Of a DNA stretch of 64,000 nucleotides, positions 57,569-64,000 are shown piece by piece. The translations under genes were made by a program, and so were the position numbers. Position 1 is the stretch's first letter, and every line of letters starts with the position of its first letter. The stretch comes from Cyclobacteriaceae bacterium. GTDB lineage: Bacteria; Bacteroidota; Bacteroidia; Cytophagales; Cyclobacteriaceae. The stretch spans positions 1 through 64,000 of the forward strand of contig JAHEGY010000007.1 in NCBI GenBank assembly GCA_024644875.1, written 5' to 3'. The notes under the pieces were generated by a model. The model saw only the letters and a list, made by a program, of their open reading frames with translations. It ran no database searches and was not told the origin of the DNA.

Positions 57569-57967
57569 CTATTTGCCTGATTTGGGAATGATATTGGCGA
57601 CAATAAAAAGCTGCTCTTTTTGATTGATCGAATTCGATAATATAGTCACTACTTTATTCTGTCGTCCTATCTTGCCTGTTGAATTGAATACAATTTTAAT
57701 CTTTCCACCTTCCCCGGCCTTTATGGGTTCTTTTGGCCAGGTTGGGGCAGTGCAGCCACATGTCGTCACGATCCTGGATATCACCAGCGGTTCTTTGCCT
57801 GTATTGGTGAATTTGAAATGGTGTTCTACCTTGTCTCCCTGGATGATATCTCCAAAATCATGTTTCGTCTCATCAAATTTAAAATCCGGTCCATTCTCCG
57901 CCTGTGCATAAACACCTGCGGAAGAAAGCAGTACCACAATAAGATAAAACAATGAATTCCTGATCAT
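57569..57967 (-). CDS. DUF1573-domain exported protein
   Basis: 132 residues. A signal peptide (residues 1-21, ending GVYAQA) precedes a single Ig-like ASH/DUF1573 domain, FDETKHDFGDIIQGDKVEHH near residue 31 and the conserved IVTTCGCTAPTWPKEPIKAG near 66, ending in FIVANI. The two cysteines in TTCGC are typical of the family. Function unknown; common in Bacteroidota periplasm or surface. Stops 19 bases from the convergent MbnP-like gene. Confidence 0.92.
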   Translation of the reverse strand: MIRNSLFYLIVVLLSSAGVYAQAENGPDFKFDETKHDFGDIIQGDKVEHHFKFTNTGKEPLVISRIVTTCGCTAPTWPKEPIKAGEGGKIKIVFNSTGKIGRQNKVVTILSNSINQKEQLFIVANIIPKSGK

Positions 57968-58009
57968 GAAAATTTGTATTTCAATTTAAAGATACGAATA
58001 ACCAGCGTA

Positions 58010-59407
58010 TTAGGTAAAAAAGCTTTCACTGAAATTCAGGAGATATAACTCTTTTGTTGCCCTCGTGATACCCGTATAAAGCCACCGGAGATAAGAAATG
58101 TCAACAGATTCGGCCTTCAGGTAACCCTGGTCAAGGAATACGATCGGCCATTGTCCTCCCTGGGATTTATGACATGTTATGGCATATTTGAATTTTATCT
58201 GAAGTGCATTCAAATATGGGTCTTCAGCCATGGCCTGATTAAACTCCTTTTTTGTTATACCTTCATATTGACTGGCGACATTTTCATATAATTCTTTATT
58301 TTCTTCATTTGTCATAGAAGGAGTTGGTGCTGAAAGCGTGTTTAATATTACCTTTGCTTCAATATCGTGATGGTCCGGGTAATCAAGCAGCCTCAAGGTC
58401 AGATCAGCAAACCTCAGTCCATGCCGGTCTTCAGTATTGGAAATTTTCAGGACCTCGGCGAAATCGCCATTCGCCAGAAATCCGGCCTCAGAATCTTCCC
58501 CGAGCCAATAATAATTGTTCTTTACAATCATAATAAAGTCACCGGCATCGATTTCATCCTCAAAGAATAAAAGATTCCTCCTGATAAACTGATTATACAT
58601 ATTGGCCTGCTTGTTGGTTTGACATATTATTATGCTATCCTCCATGCCAAATTTCTCATATGCATATCGGAGGCCATCCTCCAGTTTATCACTTTTCATT
58701 TTGAAAACATCCCTGAATGATCTTGAATTAAACTTGATCTCTAAATTATCCAGGCTGATCTTTTCCCTGAGGTCAGTTGCATTGGACAATATCCCCGAGT
58801 CCTGTTCCTGACGGACAACATCTTTTAATTCATGCTCAAGAACCATTAATTTATACCTTAGCTCGAGGTTTTCCTTGTCAAGCGCACCGCTGTATTCCTG
58901 CCCCACAGGTGGCAATTGAGCAGTATCACCAATAAATACGATCTTATTCGATGGGTCTTCAAAAACGAAACTGGTAAGGTCTTTAAGCAATCCTGACCTG
59001 CCGAATTGCTGATCATCATAGATCATGGAAGATTCATCAATAAAAAAGATCGTGTTTTTCCGATAATTCTTAACCCTTTTAAAGCGTAACTCTCCGGTAT
59101 TCTTATCTAATACAAGTTTATAAATGATCTTATGTATGGTAAAAGCCTTTCTCTGGGAATAAGAAGATAACACCTTGGCGGCTCTTCCGGTTGGAGCCAA
59201 CAACATATATTTGTAATTAAAGAGAGGCAAAATCTTAACTAAGGATGAAATTATTGAAGTTTTACCGGTACCTGCATAACCTTTTACAAGAAAGGTGTCC
59301 GGCCCATCTTCTGACAGGAAGCGGTCGAACAGTTTAAACAGATCCTGCTGGTCTCTGGTTGGACTATAGGGGAATTTATTTACAAGTATTTCTGAAATTT
59401 TTGGCAA
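58010..59407 (-). CDS. RecD-like/Pif1-type DNA helicase
   Basis: 465 residues. Walker A is GYAGTGKT at residues 43-50, Walker B FIDESSMI near 121, FIGDTAQLPPVG near 157 (motif III), and the C-terminal UvrD-like part has KYAITCHKSQGGQWPIVFLD near 412 and YTGITRATKELYLLN near 446. Lacks the N-terminal domains of RecD2, so it is the compact form seen across Bacteroidota. Probably a 5'-3' helicase acting in repair or recombination; the partner is not known. Confidence 0.92.
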   Translation of the reverse strand: MPKISEILVNKFPYSPTRDQQDLFKLFDRFLSEDGPDTFLVKGYAGTGKTSIISSLVKILPLFNYKYMLLAPTGRAAKVLSSYSQRKAFTIHKIIYKLVLDKNTGELRFKRVKNYRKNTIFFIDESSMIYDDQQFGRSGLLKDLTSFVFEDPSNKIVFIGDTAQLPPVGQEYSGALDKENLELRYKLMVLEHELKDVVRQEQDSGILSNATDLREKISLDNLEIKFNSRSFRDVFKMKSDKLEDGLRYAYEKFGMEDSIIICQTNKQANMYNQFIRRNLLFFEDEIDAGDFIMIVKNNYYWLGEDSEAGFLANGDFAEVLKISNTEDRHGLRFADLTLRLLDYPDHHDIEAKVILNTLSAPTPSMTNEENKELYENVASQYEGITKKEFNQAMAEDPYLNALQIKFKYAITCHKSQGGQWPIVFLDQGYLKAESVDISYLRWLYTGITRATKELYLLNFSESFFT

Positions 59408-59470
59408 ATCCTTGAATTAATTTCAAACTTTATATGTTTTAATCTATGGAATATTAACCATAATTCTTAG

Positions 59471-59962
59471 ATGGAAGAAAAGATAATTGAAAAATTTGGG
59501 AATAAGTTAAGGGTAAGGGTATGCGGCATCTTAATTGAAAAGGGAAAGATCCTGTTAATCAGACACAAATCACTTGGTAAAAATGGCGTGCTATGGGCAC
59601 CTCCCGGCGGGGGAATGTTATTTGGTGAGCGTGCTGAAGAAACGATTAAACGTGAGTTTAAGGAGGAGACGGGATTGATGATAAAAGTAGAGCGCTATTT
59701 ATTTACACATGAATTTCTTAATCCACCATTGCATGCCATTGAACTTTTTTTTGAGGTAAGCCGAATTGGAGGGGAGTTAAAAACAGGATATGATCCAGAA
59801 ATGAGCAAAAATGAACAAATTATAACCAAAGCGGCATATTTGGATATAGATCAGTTAAGAGAAATACATCATGATTCCATTCATAATGTGCTCAGGAAGG
59901 TGAATAACTTAAAAGAATTACTTTACATGGATGGATATGTAAAATTTGAAGAATTTACTTAA
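59471..59962 (+). CDS. Nudix hydrolase
   Basis: 163 residues. The Nudix box runs from Gly47 to Leu69 (GGMLFGERAEETIKREFKEE opening) and keeps the REFKEETGL core with all metal-binding glutamates. It would hydrolyse a nucleoside diphosphate linked to another group; the substrate is not predictable. Starts a plus-strand series that continues to coaD, but with a promoter in the 70-base gap after it. Confidence 0.92.
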   Translation: MEEKIIEKFGNKLRVRVCGILIEKGKILLIRHKSLGKNGVLWAPPGGGMLFGERAEETIKREFKEETGLMIKVERYLFTHEFLNPPLHAIELFFEVSRIGGELKTGYDPEMSKNEQIITKAAYLDIDQLREIHHDSIHNVLRKVNNLKELLYMDGYVKFEEFT

Positions 59963-59977
59963 TTCCCAATAAATTAT

Positions 59978-60010
59978 ATTGTAATTTTATTTTTTAATTC
60001 CGTATTATTG
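59978..60010 (+). promoter_or_regulatory. Bacteroidota-type promoter for the 60.0 kb unknown gene
   Basis: ATTG (59978-59981), 21 bases, then TATTATTG (60003-60010), one mismatch from TAnnTTTG. The predicted start near 60016 leaves a leader of about 17 bases to the ATG at 60033. Confidence 0.4.
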
Positions 60011-60032
60011 CACAAGAATAAACTCCATTAAA

Positions 60033-60824
60033 ATGATAACGAGAATAATATCTATCGTATTTTTATTAGTAGCTGCCTACCTTGGTTACTATCTTGTTAA
60101 TAGCGTAAAATCCGTAATTGACGAGGAAGTATATATAACGAAAACGGAGGCGAATATCATTGAAAAACTCAAACTTATCCGGGATACTGAGGTGGCTTAT
60201 CAATTGGTACATGGGAAATATACTTCCGATTGGGATTCCCTGATCAGTTTCTTAGACTCCGGTACTATTTATATAACGGAGAGAAGGGAAGAGATCATAC
60301 CAAAGGAATATGGTACTGAAGAAATAATTGTCCATATTGATACCGTTGGTAATATGAGTGCCAAGGAGTATGTATTCACTGAAATGTATCTTCTTCTAGC
60401 CAGCGACACCGGCGTTATTCAGTCCATGAATTTCAAGGTCGGTGACCAAATTACTAAGAACTTCCAACTTTATACATTACTGACACCTGCGAAACTCTTT
60501 AAAGTCCGTTCACAATATGAAGGTGAAGTTACAGAATTATATGTTGGCCCTAATACTAAAGTGAATAAGGGGGACAATATAGCGGAGATGTTCAGGCATA
60601 AATACCCCATGAATACAAACATTTCACGATTAGCTTATATCCCCGGTACGGAAAAGAAGTTCGACATATTTGCTGATAAAATTAATCGAAGTGGTGTTTG
60701 GATAGATGTTTTTGAAGTTAAGGATGTAAATCCGGTTAATCCTGAGAGAAGGAAGAACAATAACGAAAAAGCATTACGCGTAGGATCAAGGACTGATGTA
60801 ACCATAGCAGGAAATTGGGAATAA
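60033..60824 (+). CDS. Conserved membrane-anchored protein of unknown function
   Basis: 263 residues, family not recognised. One N-terminal membrane helix (residues 5-24, ISIVFLLVAAYLGYYLVNSV) is followed by a helix with LKLIRDTEVAYQLVHGKYTSDW at about residues 45-66 (cited in part: TEVAYQLVHGKYTSDW), which resembles the major-pilin-like pattern after the prepilin helix, and then a beta-rich C-terminal domain (about 130-263). No catalytic motif is apparent. It precedes the DUF3822 gene by three bases and coaD follows, so the three genes probably form an operon. Confidence 0.78.
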   Translation: MITRIISIVFLLVAAYLGYYLVNSVKSVIDEEVYITKTEANIIEKLKLIRDTEVAYQLVHGKYTSDWDSLISFLDSGTIYITERREEIIPKEYGTEEIIVHIDTVGNMSAKEYVFTEMYLLLASDTGVIQSMNFKVGDQITKNFQLYTLLTPAKLFKVRSQYEGEVTELYVGPNTKVNKGDNIAEMFRHKYPMNTNISRLAYIPGTEKKFDIFADKINRSGVWIDVFEVKDVNPVNPERRKNNNEKALRVGSRTDVTIAGNWE

Positions 60825-60827
60825 ATT

Positions 60828-61724
60828 TTGACTGTTTCTTCTACACAATTCAGGTTATTACGTAAAGCAAAAGACCCCAAATTCAACATTGATGATCTCG
60901 AGCATTATAATCTAATGCTTCAGGCAGGGTTTAGTGATATTCAATTATGTATAACTGATTCCAGGAAGAACAGGATCCTGCTAATTGAAGATTATGTGTT
61001 GCCGGGAGTCACGAACCAGGGCGAAAGTGTTGAATGCCTTGATTGCTTGTTTGACGATCATCACCTATTGTTAGCCGGATTCTGGAATAAAATAAAAATA
61101 CTTGTTAAGAACAGGCGGTTTTCAATAGTTCCTAAAGAACTTTTTGTCGAGGAAAACACAAAGGACTACATAGGCATCAATGCACCCCTCGATGACCATC
61201 AGCATGAATGTTATCATAACACTTATAAGGGCCTCTCTTTTGTGAATGCCTTTGCAGTTAGTAATCAGGTAATATCCTTCATTGATAAGACCTATAAGTC
61301 AAAACAAATACAGTATTTTCACCAGAGTAGTTCTTTTATCCACGGCTTTAACAGATATTTTGCCGGAAAGGAGAACACCAACGTATGCTTATATCTTGAC
61401 AGGTTTGTATTGCATATCGCTGTCTTTAAAAAAGGGAAATTCAGGTTTTACAATCAATTCCCGGTTAAAAAATTCGATGATTACATACGATATGCTGACT
61501 ATGTGGTCAATGAGCTTTCCATCAATGTTACAAAGGATAAATTCTACGTATGGGGATATCTTGGCAGTGATTCGAACCATTTTAAGATCCTCAGGAAAAA
61601 GTATCCTACTTTGAAATTCGGCGAAAGACCAAGCGGGTTAAAACTTGGATATGTATTTGACGAGATCCCGGAACATCAGTATTTTGATCTTTTAAGTTTT
61701 AACTTCCTCTCAAAGAAATTATGA
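60828..61724 (+). CDS. DUF3822-family protein
   Basis: 298 residues from a TTG start three bases after the previous stop. The segment NTNVCLYLDRFVLHIAVFKK (about residues 185-204) followed by GKFRFYNQFP and FYVWGYLGSDS near 241 is the pattern that marks DUF3822, a Bacteroidota-specific family with an actin/hexokinase-like repeat suggested by the two matched beta-sheet segments. No function is known. The coaD start overlaps its stop by four bases (ATGA), so the two proteins are made together. Confidence 0.85.
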   Translation: MTVSSTQFRLLRKAKDPKFNIDDLEHYNLMLQAGFSDIQLCITDSRKNRILLIEDYVLPGVTNQGESVECLDCLFDDHHLLLAGFWNKIKILVKNRRFSIVPKELFVEENTKDYIGINAPLDDHQHECYHNTYKGLSFVNAFAVSNQVISFIDKTYKSKQIQYFHQSSSFIHGFNRYFAGKENTNVCLYLDRFVLHIAVFKKGKFRFYNQFPVKKFDDYIRYADYVVNELSINVTKDKFYVWGYLGSDSNHFKILRKKYPTLKFGERPSGLKLGYVFDEIPEHQYFDLLSFNFLSKKL

Positions 61725-62173
61725 AAAGGGTAGCCCTCTTCCCCGGATCTTTTGACCCCTTCACCAAGGGACATTATGACATCGTTATCAGGGGTCTTAA
61801 ATTGTTTGATGAGATCATAGTTGCAATTGGACAGAATACCAAAAAGCAAAGGTATTTTCCACTCGAATTGATGATTGAGAAGGTAACTGGAACATTCGAG
61901 AAAGAGGATAAAATCAGCGTGGTGACATATAATGAACTTACCGCTTCCTTTGTAAAAAAGTTCGATGCCAGGTATTTGCTTCGTGGCCTCAGGAATACCA
62001 CTGATTTCGAGTATGAAAACAGTATCGCACAGATGAATAAATACCTGAATTCAGAGCTTGAATCTGTGTTTCTGATCACTTCTCCTGAATATGCGGCTAT
62101 AAATTCTTCTATAATCAGGGAAGTACACAGATATGATGGAGATATAAATGTATTCCTGCCTTATACCCTCTAA
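61721..62173 (+). CDS. coaD: Phosphopantetheine adenylyltransferase
   Basis: 150 residues, slightly short of the usual 160. ALFPGSFDPFTKGHYDIV near residue 4 carries the TxGH nucleotide motif, RGLRNTTDFEYENSIAQMNK near 89 binds phosphopantetheine, and INSSIIREVHRYDGDI near 126 is the C-terminal ISS motif. It makes dephospho-CoA, the step before the final CoA kinase. With panC and panD in the window, three of the CoA pathway genes are here but in separate operons. Overlaps DUF3822 by four bases and the convergent Nudix gene by four. Confidence 0.96.
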   Translation: MKRVALFPGSFDPFTKGHYDIVIRGLKLFDEIIVAIGQNTKKQRYFPLELMIEKVTGTFEKEDKISVVTYNELTASFVKKFDARYLLRGLRNTTDFEYENSIAQMNKYLNSELESVFLITSPEYAAINSSIIREVHRYDGDINVFLPYTL

Positions 62174-62847
62174 GCTTTTTCAATACTTTGATAATATTTT
62201 CTGAAAACCTGTCTGATAGAAGGATAGGAATTATATAATGCGCCCTTGATCTCTCCCGGAGTCATCCACCTGACTTCCTCAATCTGTTCCTTCACTTCTG
62301 GTTTCATTTTAGAATCATCCAGGCATTTCATCCTGTACCAGCTCGTCTTCTTCAAGATATTTTTCCCATTTCGTTTATAGGTATGATAGGTATTGCACAC
62401 CTTTTCTTTTCTCTTCACTTTTATATTGCACTCTTCTTCCACCTCGCGTACCGCTGTATCTGCTATTTTTTCCTTATTGTCTTTTTTACCTTTAGGGAGG
62501 TCCCATTTCTTCATCCTGAATATCATCAGAATGTTACCGTTCTTTTCAACAATACCACCTCCTGCTTCAATAAAGGTATATTCCTCTTTAATATGTTCTA
62601 CAGCATCCTTAAAATTATCCACCTGGAAGGTAATCGAATCAATTTTCTTGTTGCTGTTTGATTTCAATAATTGAAGGTATTGATCTATAACCTGAACAGA
62701 TGCATGCTGTATAAGAACATCTCCTGAAAATGTATTAAAGTCAATCTTGTTATTTGCCTCAACCAGCAAAGTATCATAATTCTTAAGAATGACTTTCTTT
62801 TTTGATGGAATGATCCTGAATGGATTGTCGTTAATAAATATCTTCAT
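62170..62847 (-). CDS. Nudix hydrolase with N-terminal extension
   Basis: 225 residues. The N-terminal 95 residues (IQHASVQVIDQYLQLLKSNS) are not a known catalytic domain and are typical of a Bacteroidota Nudix family. The Nudix box starts at Gly120 in DLPKGKKDNKEKIADTAVRE and continues REVEEECNI; the glycine of the usual EExGU is Asn141. Metal-binding glutamates are kept. Substrate unknown. Tail-to-tail with coaD, overlapping by four bases. Confidence 0.9.
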   Translation of the reverse strand: MKIFINDNPFRIIPSKKKVILKNYDTLLVEANNKIDFNTFSGDVLIQHASVQVIDQYLQLLKSNSNKKIDSITFQVDNFKDAVEHIKEEYTFIEAGGGIVEKNGNILMIFRMKKWDLPKGKKDNKEKIADTAVREVEEECNIKVKRKEKVCNTYHTYKRNGKNILKKTSWYRMKCLDDSKMKPEVKEQIEEVRWMTPGEIKGALYNSYPSIRQVFRKYYQSIEKA

Positions 62848-62952
62848 TTACTGATCTTCTCTTCCTGTAATATTACTGTGAAATAATTCAAAAATTGTGT
62901 AATAAGGAAAATTATCTCAATGATAAACCATTAAAACTTATATTTTTGTTTC

Positions 62953-63591
62953 ATGACAGAAAATACACAAACAGCACGCCAGATCGTATTGTACCTATTG
63001 GATATCGGGGCAATAAAACTAAATCCTGATCAGCCTTTCACCTGGGCTTCAGGGTGGAGATCCCCCATATACTGTGATAACCGCCTGGCCTTGTCATTCC
63101 CTGAGATCAGGGATTATATCAAGCATGCCTTATCTACAGCGGTCAGGGAGTATTTTAGCGGAACAGAAGCTATTGCCGGCGTGGCCACTGCAGGAATACC
63201 CCAGGGCGCACTTGTCGCTGATGAACTGGATCTTCCATTCATTTATGTGCGGTCTAAACCAAAAGGACACGGTCTGACCAATCAAATTGAGGGCCGCCAG
63301 GTGCCGGATCAGAAGGTGGCTGTCATTGAGGATCTTGTTTCAACGGGCGGTAGTTCCTTGAAGGCGGTTGAGGCTATTCGTGATGCTGGTATGGAAGTAT
63401 TGGGAATGGTATCCATATTCACTTATGGATTTGATCTTTCCATCCGGAATTTCGAACAGGCCAATGTGCCCTATGTTTCACTCAGTGATTACGATACCCT
63501 GATACGTGTCGGGATTGAAGAGGATCTTATCCCGGAAGCTCAGATAGAACGACTGAAAGCCTGGCGTAAATCACCGGATTCATGGCATTAG
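62953..63591 (+). CDS. pyrE: Orotate phosphoribosyltransferase
   Basis: 212 residues. FTWASGWRSPIYCDNRLALS near residue 29 and YVRSKPKGHGLTNQIEG near 97 are family motifs, and VAVIEDLVSTGGSS near 120 is the PRPP-binding loop. The enzyme converts orotate and PRPP to OMP in pyrimidine synthesis. TATTTTTG at 62941-62948 is a perfect -7 match only four bases before the ATG, which would make the transcript nearly leaderless if used. Confidence 0.96.
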   Translation: MTENTQTARQIVLYLLDIGAIKLNPDQPFTWASGWRSPIYCDNRLALSFPEIRDYIKHALSTAVREYFSGTEAIAGVATAGIPQGALVADELDLPFIYVRSKPKGHGLTNQIEGRQVPDQKVAVIEDLVSTGGSSLKAVEAIRDAGMEVLGMVSIFTYGFDLSIRNFEQANVPYVSLSDYDTLIRVGIEEDLIPEAQIERLKAWRKSPDSWH

Positions 63592-63710
63592 GCCTTTTTT
63601 AGGAACACTCGGTTTAGATATGACAGCATCAATTATTTCCGGATTTAATGGTGTAAGTCTTTTTCCTTAATCCCGGAAGTAAAAATCATGGAATAATACA
63701 TTTGCAATAT

Positions 63711-63776
63711 TCATAGGCATGCCTCCTTTACAATGACTCCCAGGCCAAATAAGACAAAAACATAAATTCTCGGGGT
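63711..63776 (-). pseudogene. In-frame degenerate duplicate of the tail of the TIGR02757 gene
   Basis: Immediately after the TGA stop of the upstream gene (63779-63777) a second 22-codon segment continues in the same frame and ends in TGA (63713-63711). It reads TPRIYVFVLFGLGVIVKEAC then L-stop, against DPVKYDYALFGLGVIEKDAYA at the gene's own end. By my count about 45 of 66 positions agree. It is a tandem duplication of the last 66 bases, now behind a stop codon. Confidence 0.72.
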
Positions 63777-64000
63777 TCATGCGTATGCATCTTTTTCAAT
63801 AACACCTAGTCCAAATAAGGCATAATCATATTTTACAGGATCCTCAGGATCAAGTTTTTTGAGATTTTCAGTTAATTCAACCGCCGTCAGCCAATCGGTC
63901 TGCTTCCTCCGGATCAAAGACAATCTTCGGGCTACCCGGTCTACATGAACATCGATCGGGCAAATAAGATCTTTCATTTTTATCTTGCTCCAGATACCGA
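63777..64000 (-). CDS. TIGR02757-family protein, C-terminal part
   Basis: Partial gene running off the right edge; about 74 codons are visible, starting in frame with GIWSKI at the window end. CPIDVHVDRVARRLSLIRRK and DPVKYDYALFGLGVIEK match the C terminus of the TIGR02757 family (DUF2400-type), found widely in Bacteroidota. The fold resembles DNA glycosylases of the HhH-GPD group (PIDVHVDRVARRL has the helix-hairpin-like pattern), but no activity is established. Its tail is followed by an in-frame duplicate of itself. Confidence 0.85.
   Translation of the reverse strand, partial: GIWSKIKMKDLICPIDVHVDRVARRLSLIRRKQTDWLTAVELTENLKKLDPEDPVKYDYALFGLGVIEKDAYA

Overview
The window is a 64 kb piece of an AT-rich bacterial chromosome that reads as Bacteroidota, probably a free-living or marine relative of Bacteroidales/Marinilabiliales. 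The grounds are family content (DUF4270 lipoprotein, DUF3822 next to coaD, DUF1599 plus BT_3928-like DoxX protein divergent from folP-cdaA, long SecA without a zinc tail, lamin-tail surface protein, phosphate-selective O/P porin), almost no Shine-Dalgarno sequences, and several promoters of the Bacteroidota type (TTTG, 19-21 bases, TAnnTTTG). I see no rRNA, tRNA, CRISPR, IS element or prophage. Both ends cut genes: an RluB-type pseudouridine synthase on the left and a TIGR02757 protein on the right.

Layout. 1-1.2 kb: dksA-like, scpB, rluB (minus). 1.3-7.2 kb: secreted isoaspartyl peptidase, lamin-tail surface protein, asd coupled to a THUMP-like methyltransferase. 7.3-12.4 kb: secA, SPOR lipoprotein, M20 amidohydrolase. 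12.5-19.3 kb: a phosphate block (O/P porin, Na/Pi cotransporter with PhoU-like tail, long PiT permease, second Na/Pi transporter) with a Pho-box-like repeat in its divergent centre. 19.5-21 kb: two small membrane proteins and a GGGPS-family prenyltransferase, then an AraC regulator. 22.1-26.7 kb (minus): panC-panD-flippase-like protein-hldE/rfaE2-like adenylyltransferase-zinc peptidase, then an acyl-CoA dehydrogenase. 26.8-30.9 kb: GT5-like half protein, DUF4270 lipoprotein, glmS. 31.2-34.7 kb: a sulfatase/alpha-L-rhamnosidase fusion standing alone. 34.7-41.6 kb: VTT membrane protein, apt, metF, aldehyde dehydrogenase, nfeD-floA, proS. 41.7-47.9 kb: a Tyr/Gly/Ser/Arg low-complexity exported protein, a FadL-like porin, a tandem-repeat spacer and a GH9 lipoprotein. 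47.9-54.4 kb: DUF1599-DoxX-permease-aroK divergent from folP-cdaA, then LysE and YggS. 54.6-57.6 kb: an OprC-like TonB receptor with an MbnP-like lipoprotein, a probable copper uptake pair. 57.6-64 kb: DUF1573, RecD-like helicase, Nudix, unknown gene, DUF3822, coaD, Nudix, pyrE.

Most of the window is housekeeping. The parts that deserve attention are the phosphate block with its Pho-box-like repeat and a leader hairpin, the OprC/MbnP pair with both halves of a CxxxM...HxM copper site visible, the ulvan-type sulfatase-rhamnosidase fusion outside any polysaccharide locus, the bacterial GGGPS, the internally duplicated DUF1599 protein, and an in-frame 66-base duplication of the tail of the TIGR02757 gene. 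I did not find a clear undescribed defence or mobile system.
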